The position numbers and the translations under genes were made by a program. This document shows positions 1-4,741 of a stretch of 10,607 nucleotides of DNA, in pieces. The stretch comes from an uncultured Christensenella sp. (lineage in GTDB: Bacteria; Bacillota; Clostridia; Christensenellales; UBA1242), in assembly GCA_949293915.1 (NCBI GenBank), contig CASFFJ010000181.1:1-10607 (forward strand). The letters run 5' to 3'. Positions within the stretch are counted from its first letter, which is position 1. Every line of letters starts with the position of its first letter. Under the pieces are notes generated by a model, which made no database searches, had not been told where the DNA came from, and worked only from the letters and a program-made list of their open reading frames with translations.

Positions 1-99
1 ATGAATCATTGTCTAAAAGCAGTAGGACTAAAACATCCGGCGGGCTACATTGGGAATATATATAATTTTAACAGGTTTATTATTGGTATAATAAAATAG
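1..99 (+). CDS. 3' end of an upstream gene, reading frame ambiguous
   Basis: Two frames stay open from the left edge. Frame 1 runs to a TAG at 97-99 that overlaps the AGGAG ribosome-binding site of the next gene, an arrangement used repeatedly in this window (for example at 5994-5996 and 10382-10384). Frame 3 ends earlier, at TAA 63-65, with a hydrophilic tail ending in GGLHWEYI. Spacing favours frame 1, peptide character slightly favours frame 3. The product is not recognisable from about 20-32 residues; by position it would be a late structural protein. The ATG at position 1 is probably not the real start. Confidence 0.35.
   Translation: MNHCLKAVGLKHPAGYIGNIYNFNRFIIGIIK
84..92 (+). promoter_or_regulatory. 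possible extended -10 promoter element
   Basis: TGG followed by TATAAT is an extended -10 match (TGnTATAAT). No good -35 lies 16-18 bp upstream. A start about 7 bp downstream would leave the AGGAG site at 98-102 at the very 5' end of the transcript, which argues against strong use. It may be a chance match. Confidence 0.25.
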
Positions 100-109
100 G
101 AGAAATGAA

Positions 110-631
110 ATGAGTTATACGCCTAAAACTTGGACAACTGGAGAAATTGTAGCGACGGTTTATATGAATAATATTGAGCAAGGGATAGCCGGGGCATATT
201 CGTCAGCTACTACTGAAGCGGCCGGACGGATAAAAATAGCGGCGGCGGCGGACGTATTAGCAGGAACGGGAACAGATACGGCGTGTTGTCCGGCGGATAC
301 AGTTTCGGCAATAAATGCCAAAATCGAAACACACAATACATCATCAGACGCACATCAAAATCAATTTTCATCATTAGAAACAGAAATTGCTACGAATCAA
401 ACAAACATTAAAACCTTACAAAATGATTTAGGCGATTTAGGAAATGAAGTTAATTCGGTTTCCGGAGAAGTATCAAGAATAAGCACAACCGGCGTTTTTT
501 TTCTGAAAATGACACAAGAAGAATACGACGCGTTAACACAAAAAAGTCAATCGACGCTTTATATTGTGGATGATTCAAAAGTATATTTAGGCACAATTTT
601 ATTAACACCGGCGACGCAAGAGGAGGTATAA
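110..631 (+). CDS. small phage tail-fibre/adaptor protein
   Basis: 173 residues. The N-terminus (YTPKTWTTGEIV, then MNNIEQGI) matches the opening shared by many phage tail-fibre and upper-tail proteins. Residues about 80-125 form a heptad-like coiled coil rich in N, L and T. The C-terminal MTQEEYDALTQKSQSTLYIV module is the common 'YDAL...TLYIV' tail-fibre end domain. AGGAG at 98-102 lies 7 bp before the ATG, and the next gene starts 1 bp after the stop. A trimeric virion-surface or adaptor role is inferred from the family; receptor specificity cannot be read. The coiled-coil part resembles that of the second tail protein at 1954-2577 (both contain an NDL..LG..V segment), so the two may be paralogous or co-assembling. 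Confidence 0.8.
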   Translation: MSYTPKTWTTGEIVATVYMNNIEQGIAGAYSSATTEAAGRIKIAAAADVLAGTGTDTACCPADTVSAINAKIETHNTSSDAHQNQFSSLETEIATNQTNIKTLQNDLGDLGNEVNSVSGEVSRISTTGVFFLKMTQEEYDALTQKSQSTLYIVDDSKVYLGTILLTPATQEEV

Positions 632-632
632 A

Positions 633-1100
633 ATGCATCCGTATTTATTAAGAAAAAACATAATCAGACCCGTTTTAAAGGAGTTGGGTTATTATTCGAA
701 AGAGGCGGAAAATCTACTTGTCGGGACAGCTTGCGCCGAATCGTTGTGCGGACAATATCGGCGACAATTAGGTGGCGGCCCTGCTTTCGGCATTTATCAA
801 ATGGAAAAAGCGACGGCATACGATATTTTGCAAAATTATTTAACGTATCGTATGGATTTGAAGAAAAAAGTTATTCGATTTTGGGACAACACAAAGTCTT
901 TAGAACAAAACCTAGAGACAAACGACGAATTCGCAACGGCGATGTGCCGTGTCCATTATTTGAGGGTTCCGGCGGCAATCCCCAAGAGAAAAAAAGAGAT
1001 GGGCGATTATTGGAAAGAATATTATAATACGAAGTATGGGAAAGGGTCGGCATCCGACTTTTTGACAAAATGGAATACCATAGAGGGGGGCATTTTATGA
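633..1100 (+). CDS. lysozyme-like endolysin / transglycosylase-fold peptidoglycan hydrolase
   Basis: 155 residues. The N-terminal part (LLVGTACAESLCGQYRRQ, then GGGPAFGIYQM) follows the pattern of a phage family with the lysozyme/soluble lytic transglycosylase fold: a catalytic glutamate in an A-x-E-S-x-x-G context (Glu36) followed by a G-I-Y-Q-M segment (about 53-57) that resembles the SLT G-L-M-Q motif. There is no signal peptide, so export would depend on a holin. It is followed at once by spanin and holin genes, and the stop overlaps the next start (ATGA at 1097-1100). AGGAGG at 620-625 is the ribosome-binding site. Glycan-strand cleavage is inferred from fold resemblance; an amidase-like activity cannot be excluded. 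Confidence 0.7.
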   Translation: MHPYLLRKNIIRPVLKELGYYSKEAENLLVGTACAESLCGQYRRQLGGGPAFGIYQMEKATAYDILQNYLTYRMDLKKKVIRFWDNTKSLEQNLETNDEFATAMCRVHYLRVPAAIPKRKKEMGDYWKEYYNTKYGKGSASDFLTKWNTIEGGIL

Positions 1101-1369
1101 AATACCGCCTTTTTTGCGGATTATTGTTTTTTTTAGTAATAGCGCTTTGTGGCGTATCATTATTTTATAAAGGGTATAGCAAGGGATGGGAAGCGCACAG
1201 GGCGTCAATTCAAGATGAGGTGCTGGGGTTGTTGCGGGAAAGTCGAGAAAACGCTAAAAACGTGTTAAAACGGCTTGAAGAGGCAAATAAGGAAATTGAA
1301 AAGGCAAAACAGAAGAATGAGGGTTGCGAAATTATTCTTAATTACGATGTCCGTTCTTGCTTTGAATAA
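1097..1369 (+). CDS. i-spanin (Rz-like) inner-membrane lysis protein
   Basis: 90 residues, starting at the ATG that overlaps the endolysin stop (GGGGGG just upstream). Residues about 4-23 are a hydrophobic transmembrane segment followed by a charged periplasmic domain (about 36-76) rich in E, K and R with heptad-like leucines, expected to form a coiled coil. This is the architecture of lambda Rz: an N-terminal anchor, periplasmic coiled coil, and partner binding at the C-terminus. An out-of-frame lipoprotein-like gene starts inside it, as Rz1 does in Rz. The pair bridges inner and outer membranes for the final lysis step, which implies a Gram-negative host. An in-frame ATG at 1070 would lengthen it but lies within the endolysin and spoils the N-terminal anchor. 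Confidence 0.72.
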   Translation: MKYRLFCGLLFFLVIALCGVSLFYKGYSKGWEAHRASIQDEVLGLLRESRENAKNVLKRLEEANKEIEKAKQKNEGCEIILNYDVRSCFE

Positions 1370-1508
1370 CTGCACGACGGAATACGTTTTAATAAATAAA
1401 TGTCCGCTGGTGGAGGCGGCCGAGTGGCGGACAGTTTCCGAATTGTATTTGGAAAAGGTTAAATATGAAACTGCCTATAATTTATGTGTAAAAGGAGAAA
1501 AAAAATGA
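1317..1508 (+). CDS. o-spanin (Rz1-like) outer-membrane lipoprotein, embedded
   Basis: 63 residues in another frame, starting inside the i-spanin gene and running past its end. MRVAKLF is a basic n-region, followed by a hydrophobic core and Cys19, the expected lipidation site. The lipobox is unorthodox: LNNC instead of L-A/S-G/A-C. The mature part has CP at 29-30, a W/Y-rich helix and a second Cys57, a spacing seen in other Rz1-like proteins. The upstream in-frame ATG at 1275 would put 14 very basic residues before the signal peptide and is less likely. The Shine-Dalgarno is weak (AGAAG), consistent with translational coupling to the i-spanin. The stop overlaps the holin candidate start (ATGA 1505-1508). 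Confidence 0.62.
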   Translation: MRVAKLFLITMSVLALNNCTTEYVLINKCPLVEAAEWRTVSELYLEKVKYETAYNLCVKGEKK

Positions 1509-1663
1509 ATAAATATTTTATGTTATTGACAAAATGTATCTTGGGAGCTATTGCCGGACTGGCGGTATACGGGATTGCAAAAACGGGCCCTGTCGCGTTG
1601 GCTATTTTTGCGGCGGCGGCAGTCATTTTAAAAGCCGGAAAGATTTTTGTGGAGGAAAAATAA
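1505..1663 (+). CDS. holin candidate, two transmembrane helices
   Basis: 52 residues, starting MNKYFMLLTKC and ending KIFVEEK. There are two hydrophobic helices, about 11-25 and 28-43, separated by a short KTGP turn, with a charged C-terminus. AGGAG at 1493-1497 lies 7 bp before the ATG, and the ATG overlaps the o-spanin stop. Size, hairpin topology and location at the end of the endolysin-spanin cassette fit a small class II/III-like holin that permeabilises the inner membrane to release the endolysin. No family is recognised by sequence, so the call rests on topology and context. An antiholin is possible. Confidence 0.6.
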   Translation: MNKYFMLLTKCILGAIAGLAVYGIAKTGPVALAIFAAAAVILKAGKIFVEEK

Positions 1664-1664
1664 A

Positions 1665-1952
1665 ATGGAAGTCGCTACAATTTGGATTAAAAACGCGGAT
1701 ACATTACCGGTATCAGTTGAAGATGAAATCAAAAAGGTAAAACCTGATTTTGAATTCGACGATACAAAAAAATACATTATTCAAAACAGGGGACAAGCGC
1801 AAGTCATTTTAACGGAAAGCGCGGAAGATGTTGAAACAGGACACGGATACGGGTTAGACCCTCAAAAAAGTATCTTGTTCCAGCCGGAGACGGGAGCAAC
1901 CTTATTTATCTTTTGCCCGATGAAATGCGTATTGAATATTCAGGAGGTTTAA
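1665..1952 (+). CDS. uncharacterised phage protein, probable structural beta protein
   Basis: 95 residues, starting at the ATG 2 bp after the holin stop, with GGAGG at 1651-1655. The sequence alternates hydrophobic and polar residues (ATIWIKN, KKYIIQNRGQAQVIL, GATLFIFCP, CVLNIQEV), suggesting a compact all-beta fold, with no signal peptide or transmembrane segment. It lies 1 bp ahead of the second tail-fibre gene and is probably translated with it. A small virion decoration or tail-associated role is possible but only inferred from position. Confidence 0.65.
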   Translation: MEVATIWIKNADTLPVSVEDEIKKVKPDFEFDDTKKYIIQNRGQAQVILTESAEDVETGHGYGLDPQKSILFQPETGATLFIFCPMKCVLNIQEV

Positions 1953-1953
1953 A

Positions 1954-2577
1954 ATGACAATTATACCGGAAGATTTAATCGGAGAAATAAACGACGGGAA
2001 CGGAGGCGGAGAAATTGACGCCTATACAAAAACAGAAACAGATACACTATTAGGTGCAAAAGCAGATAAAGCAACGACTCTTTCCGGTTATGGTATTACA
2101 GACGCCTATACAAAATCTGAAACAGACGCGAAATACGCGACAAAAGACGATTTAACAGCATTCGAAACAGAGCAAACAACAATCAAAAATGATTTAGAGG
2201 GTCTTGGTGATCAAGTTTCAGAGATACAAGGTGATGTAAATACCCTTAAAAACAAAGTCAATTCTGTTCCTGTTATTAAGGAATATTCTTTTGAAAACGA
2301 ATCAGATGTTGAGATAACATCCACTGGTGGAATAAGATTATTTGTTATAGCCAGCCAAGCGGGCTCAGAGGTTAATACGAGTTCTTATTTTCATTTATTG
2401 TCCATCTCATCAGCTGGACAAATCGACTTTGATGGAACACCTGTTGAGGGTTATAAAGAGTTATCCACAGAGGGGTGGATAGTTGGAAAATCAGACACAG
2501 GTGGTATTATTATTCAAAATGATACCTTAACAGAAAGACCGGCAACCCCCTTAAAGGTTGTAGTTGCGATGTTTTAA
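1954..2577 (+). CDS. phage tail-fibre protein with YTK-type repeats
   Basis: 207 residues. Two DAYTK(T/S)ETD repeats (residues about 22-30 and 50-58) with LSGYGITDAYTKSETD between them are hallmarks of tail-fibre shaft repeats, followed by a coiled coil (about 68-105) and a C-terminal beta-rich domain (about 110-207) with many G, S, T and hydrophobic residues that could form the distal receptor-binding or trimerisation head. AGGAGG at 1942-1947 precedes the ATG. It is the last gene of the late block and is followed within 10 bp by a hairpin terminator. Family role: virion-surface adsorption structure. The receptor is unknown. Confidence 0.78.
   Translation: MTIIPEDLIGEINDGNGGGEIDAYTKTETDTLLGAKADKATTLSGYGITDAYTKSETDAKYATKDDLTAFETEQTTIKNDLEGLGDQVSEIQGDVNTLKNKVNSVPVIKEYSFENESDVEITSTGGIRLFVIASQAGSEVNTSSYFHLLSISSAGQIDFDGTPVEGYKELSTEGWIVGKSDTGGIIIQNDTLTERPATPLKVVVAMF
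2017..2126 (+). repeat. two 26-bp near-identical repeats in the tail-fibre gene
   Basis: GACGCCTATACAAAA begins each copy (2017-2042 and 2101-2126); the copies differ at 2 of 26 positions and encode the DAYTK repeats. They are protein-coding shaft repeats, but the near-identical DNA could support recombination that changes fibre length. Confidence 0.7.
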
Positions 2578-2657
2578 AAATAAAGCCCGTCAAGAGGCGG
2601 GCTTTATAAAGGAAGATAAATAAAAAAACATATAAATGAAGTATCCAAATGAGATAC
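2575..2657 (-). ncRNA. candidate phage small RNA, about 80 nt
   Basis: A consensus promoter (2664-2692, minus strand) would start transcription near 2657, and the 2581-2606 hairpin with its U-tract would end it near 2575. The predicted RNA opens with a small hairpin (GTATC, 7-nt loop, GATAC; 2657-2641), has a U-rich single-stranded middle (about 2640-2608) and ends in the terminator hairpin. Its only reading frame is a 13-codon one (MFFYL...) with no Shine-Dalgarno. No match to a known RNA family is claimed. Alternatives are a promoter that reads through as antisense to the tail-fibre gene, or a short regulatory decoy transcript. Confidence 0.5.
2581..2606. terminator. hairpin terminator between convergent transcription units
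   Basis: A perfect 9-bp stem TAAAGCCCG / CGGGCTTTA with an 8-nt loop. Read on the minus strand it is followed by TTTATTTTT, a good U-tract. On the plus strand only a short TTTAT follows. It should end minus-strand transcripts efficiently and late plus-strand transcripts less well. Confidence 0.8.
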
Positions 2658-2663
2658 AAGACA

Positions 2664-2692
2664 ATTATACACGATTCGTGATAATGTGTCAA
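2664..2692 (-). promoter_or_regulatory. perfect consensus sigma70-type promoter, leftward, with a spacer palindrome
   Basis: On the minus strand, TTGACA (2692-2687) and TATAAT (2669-2664) are separated by exactly 17 bp; both hexamers are 6/6 matches. The spacer holds the palindrome CACGA-A-TCGTG (2680-2670), and the whole 2660-2690 stretch is a near-symmetric dyad (GACA, ATTAT, CACGA on each side), as expected for a repressor operator. The -35 overlaps the stop codon of the VRR-NUC gene (2689-2691). Confidence 0.65.
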
Positions 2693-3021
2693 TAATTATT
2701 TTTCACAAAAGAGACACAATCATCAAAAGAACGCCATAAAAGGTATTGAAATCCCAACGATTCGACGTTTTTTTGAAAAACTTTTTGCGTATCGGATTGT
2801 CGACCGGTTTTTCCGTCCTTTAATTCGACAAAGACGCACCGACCGCCTTTTAGCAAAATGACAATATCGGAAGCACCGGCAAGGACACCGGATTGTTTTA
2901 AATGAAAAGCCTCGATTTTATTACGTGATCCACCGTTTGGAATAGCGAAACAAAAAAAATGATTAAGCCTCAAAAATTGAATAATTTGTTTTTGAAGCTT
3001 AAACTCATTTTTTCCAGACAT
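2689..3021 (-). CDS. VRR-NUC domain nuclease
   Basis: 110 residues from the ATG at 3021 (MSGKNEFKLQ). It shows the compact VRR-NUC form of the PD-(D/E)XK fold: a helix near residues 7-18, IPNGGSRNK (27-35), GVLAGASD with Asp52, FVELK with Glu67 and Lys69, and the Gln79 helix (SDTQKVF). Stand-alone phage VRR-NUC proteins are structure-specific nucleases, often thought to resolve branched DNA during recombination or packaging. Upstream in-frame ATGs at 3051, 3045 and 3096 exist, but the promoter at 3050-3078 would start transcription near 3043, and the domain is complete from 3021. No clear Shine-Dalgarno is visible, so the start is uncertain. It is the only minus-strand protein gene in the window. 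Confidence 0.8.
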   Translation of the reverse strand: MSGKNEFKLQKQIIQFLRLNHFFCFAIPNGGSRNKIEAFHLKQSGVLAGASDIVILLKGGRCVFVELKDGKTGRQSDTQKVFQKNVESLGFQYLLWRSFDDCVSFVKNNY

Positions 3022-3049
3022 GTGATTTGCACCGTTTTCTAACATATCC

Positions 3050-3078
3050 ATTTTAAAATGATTAAAAAAAATTATCAA
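3050..3078 (-). promoter_or_regulatory. probable promoter of the VRR-NUC gene
   Basis: On the minus strand, TTGATA (3078-3073) and TAAAAT (3055-3050) have a 17-bp spacer, each hexamer matching consensus at 5 of 6 positions. The predicted start near 3043 leaves a ~22-nt leader before ATG 3021. Confidence 0.5.
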
Positions 3079-3119
3079 GAAAAAATAAAAAAACACTTTA
3101 CTTTTTTAAAAAAAAGAAG

Positions 3120-3214
3120 AATAATTATAACCGCGCGGATGATAATTATTTTTTTGGGGACAGTTACAATTATCATATCAGCGCAATCAAAAGGATTAAA
3201 ACCCCTCTGTCCCC
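3120..3214. promoter_or_regulatory. divergent intergenic control region with nested inverted repeats
   Basis: Three perfect dyads share about 95 bp. AATAATTAT (3120-3128) pairs with ATAATTATT (3142-3150) around the self-complementary CCGCGCGG (3131-3138), and T7 follows. ATGATAATT (3139-3147) pairs with AATTATCAT (3168-3176). GGGGACAG (3156-3163) pairs with CTGTCCCC (3207-3214). The first and second overlap and cannot form together. The region separates the leftward VRR-NUC gene from the rightward replication genes, where phage operators or a switch RNA are expected. I find no convincing rightward -35/-10 pair. Confidence 0.5.
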
Positions 3215-3238
3215 ACCTTTTTTAAAGGAGGATAAAGA

Positions 3239-3337
3239 ATGCAAGAATCAGAAGATGAATATTGCAATACAGAATTATAAAGACTTTTTTATAGTGTTGA
3301 ATATCCGGTTTTTGATATTAAAAAGGAGGAAGAATGA
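3239..3337 (+). pseudogene. tiny interrupted reading frame before the HNH gene
   Basis: GGAGG at 3227-3231 lies 7 bp before ATG 3239, an excellent initiation site, yet the frame stops after 13 codons (TAA 3278-3280). The same frame then stays open for 18 codons (RLFYSVEYPVFDIKKEEE) and ends in a TGA overlapping the HNH start (ATGA 3334-3337), the coupling seen in intact genes here. Alternatively, frame 3255 reads MNIAIQNYKDFF into the T6 run (3285-3290), and a -1 shift there joins the same tail. It may be a decayed small gene, a leader peptide coupling translation to the HNH gene, or a frameshift product. Confidence 0.4.
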
Positions 3338-3726
3338 AAAAACAAACAAAGAATTATAAAAAGATATTTAAAAACCATGTCAACTTTGACTGGGACACTG
3401 AAAAATATCAAATACATCATGTAAATGGAAATCACGAAGATAATAGAATAAATAATTTAGTTTTATTACCAACAAATATGCATATCACTTTTCATTCATT
3501 ATATTCAGAACTAATCTTTTACAAAGATATGTTTGAGATGGATAATAATTATCAAGAGTATGTTGATTGGGAAAGAATAGAAAAATATCTCTATTTAAAA
3601 AGTTCTATTTTTAATTTAGAGAGAGCCAGAGCGATTTCCTCTTTGCAAGACGACCCTGCATTTTATATTAAAAGATTGCATGAGGAAGAAGTCCTTTACG
3701 CACAAAAATATGATAAGGAGATCTGA
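3334..3726 (+). CDS. HNH endonuclease-like protein
   Basis: 130 residues. Residues 25-54 hold the HNH signature: IHHVNGN (His28-His29), RINNLVLLP (Asn40/Asn41) and the final histidines His50 and His54. The N-terminal treble-clef cysteines of some HNH families are absent, as in many compact homing-type HNH proteins. AGGAGG at 3325-3330 precedes the ATG and the gene lies 2 bp before the replication initiator. Composition is poorer in G+C than the recombination genes, consistent with recent arrival as a homing or mobile nuclease. The C-terminal half (60-130) is helical and charged, perhaps target recognition. Activity is inferred from the motif. Confidence 0.72.
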   Translation: MKKQTKNYKKIFKNHVNFDWDTEKYQIHHVNGNHEDNRINNLVLLPTNMHITFHSLYSELIFYKDMFEMDNNYQEYVDWERIEKYLYLKSSIFNLERARAISSLQDDPAFYIKRLHEEEVLYAQKYDKEI

Positions 3727-3728
3727 TA

Positions 3729-4424
3729 ATGGATAAAATTAAAAAATACAAAATAAATTATACGCAGGTATCAAATACGATATTAAATGATAGCCGGTTA
3801 TCATTACGGGCAAAAGGTTTGTATGCGTATTTGTTTAGCAAGCCGGATGAATGGATCTTTCATATGAATATTGTTGAGAAAGAGTTAAAAGAAAGCAAGG
3901 GTCAATTATATTCGGCGATAAAAGAGTTAATTTCTTTTGGATATATTATCAGACGACAAATCAATGAACGAGGAAAGTTTGGGGGTATAATATATGAGTT
4001 TATAGAAACACCGTGTCGTGATAACGCGCATACGTTTGAACCGCATACGGATTTTTCCGCATACGGTTCAAAGCCAACACATAATAATACTGATATAGAA
4101 AGTAATAAATATAATAATAAATATATATATAATAATAAACCCCCCTATATCCCCCCAGAGGAAAATAAATATGTTTTTAATAAAAAAGAAAAAGAAAATG
4201 AAATTGAAAATAATCCGGAAGATATCAAGGTTGGAATAGATGAGGGTTTTAACTTTGGGGATTGCATTGAGGTAAGAGACATTGCGAATAAATACAAATT
4301 GAAAACTTTGGACGCCGTGCATAAGTTTTTATTACAAAACTTTATGGGGCAGTGGGTAGATGTTTCATTTATTGCGAAGATGGCAGAAAAAATTGATTCG
4401 AAAATGATAAAACAGGAGTCATAA
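3729..4424 (+). CDS. winged-helix phage replication initiator
   Basis: 231 residues. Residues about 8-92 match the winged-helix domain of phage/plasmid replication proteins: a strand (INYTQVSNTILND), LSLRAKGLYAYLFSKPDEW (25-42), a recognition-helix region (44-70) and the wing (GYIIRRQINERGKFGGIIYEF). Residues about 116-165 are a low-complexity N/K/Y/P/E linker encoded by an almost GC-free tract. The C-terminal domain (about 172-231) is helical and would recruit the helicase or loader, as in DnaD- or lambda O-like proteins. AAGGAGA at 3716-3722 is the ribosome-binding site. The gene carries iterons and an AT-rich stretch (4027-4140), so it probably binds an origin in its own coding sequence. 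No helicase gene is seen in the window. Confidence 0.75.
   Translation: MDKIKKYKINYTQVSNTILNDSRLSLRAKGLYAYLFSKPDEWIFHMNIVEKELKESKGQLYSAIKELISFGYIIRRQINERGKFGGIIYEFIETPCRDNAHTFEPHTDFSAYGSKPTHNNTDIESNKYNNKYIYNNKPPYIPPEENKYVFNKKEKENEIENNPEDIKVGIDEGFNFGDCIEVRDIANKYKLKTLDAVHKFLLQNFMGQWVDVSFIAKMAEKIDSKMIKQES
4027..4140. other. candidate replication origin: three iterons plus AT-rich unwinding tract
   Basis: CGCATACG occurs at 4027-4034, 4042-4049 and 4058-4065, spaced 15 and 16 bp. Copies 2 and 3 extend to CCGCATACGG. TTTGAACCG (4035-4043) and CGGTTCAAA (4064-4072) add a perfect dyad around copies 2-3. Directly downstream, 4081-4139 has only 4 G/C in 59 bp. Copies 1 and 2 encode HT while copy 3 is read in another frame (A-Y-G), so the repeat is conserved as DNA, not protein. 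The layout matches the lambda origin inside gene O. Confidence 0.6.
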
Positions 4425-4425
4425 A

Positions 4426-4611
4426 ATGACAGAAGACTTATTTGCTTCCGAAAAGCGCATACAGGCGGAAAAAGTGTATGCAAGCATTTTAAACCATGCG
4501 TTCGAGGCGAATCCGATACCAGGAAAGCTGGCCGCACAACGGGCAATTTATCGGATTTACGGTGTGGCAGTTGACGGATACAGACCGGAGGAGGATAACG
4601 ACAAGAAATAA
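4426..4611 (+). CDS. small uncharacterised phage protein
   Basis: 61 residues, AGGAG at 4414-4418, starting 1 bp after the initiator stop. It appears largely helical (SEKRIQAEKVYASILNHAF, then GKLAAQRAIYRIYG) with an acidic/lysine tail, and has no transmembrane segment or cysteines. No family is recognised. Position suggests a replication accessory such as an initiator partner, but nothing in the sequence proves it. Confidence 0.6.
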   Translation: MTEDLFASEKRIQAEKVYASILNHAFEANPIPGKLAAQRAIYRIYGVAVDGYRPEEDNDKK

Positions 4612-4741
4612 AAACGCGCACAGAACGCCACAGATTAACGCACAAGCGATTTTAACACATTCCCGCAGGGACTATACCAAAAAAACAAAAGAACGCACAG
4701 AAACGCGTTTAAAACGATTTTAAAACGAAAGGAAAGAAAAA
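4612..4741. repeat. noncoding gap with repeated CGCACAG and CGATTTTAA motifs
   Basis: This 130-bp gap contains CGCACAG at 4617-4623 and 4694-4700, variants CGCCACAG (4626-4633) and CGCACAAG (4639-4646), and CGATTTTAA at 4647-4655 and 4715-4723. The composite CGCACA(A)G...CGATTTTAA occurs twice. It could be a protein-binding cluster (operator or secondary origin site). A basic reading frame crosses the gap without a credible start and is not called. Confidence 0.4.

Noticed and set aside
731..1027. 98-codon alternative frame within the endolysin
   Set aside because: It is arginine-rich out-of-frame translation without a ribosome-binding site; the endolysin frame has clear catalytic motifs.
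1534..1740. 68-codon frame rich in G, C and K over the holin and following gene
   Set aside because: It is a shadow of the holin and 1665 genes, both of which have proper ribosome-binding sites and coherent proteins.
2510..2692. Minus-strand 60-codon frame across the tail-fibre end, terminator and promoter
   Set aside because: It has no ribosome-binding site, is unusually rich in hydrophobic residues from the AT-rich antisense, and runs through a terminator. The promoter and hairpin explain the region better.
4139..4158. Two C6 runs in the initiator gene, considered as phase-variable tracts
   Set aside because: They encode proline in the linker, are only six bases long, and both frames continue properly. 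There is no evidence of slippage.
4145..4645. Minus-strand 166-codon frame opposite the initiator
   Set aside because: It is antisense to a well-supported gene, has no start signals and has an implausible composition.
4496..4723. 75-codon basic frame overlapping the 4426-4611 gene and the repeat gap
   Set aside because: Its ATG lies inside another gene without a Shine-Dalgarno, and composition is that of a shifted frame (R/T-rich). The overlapped gene has a good ribosome-binding site.
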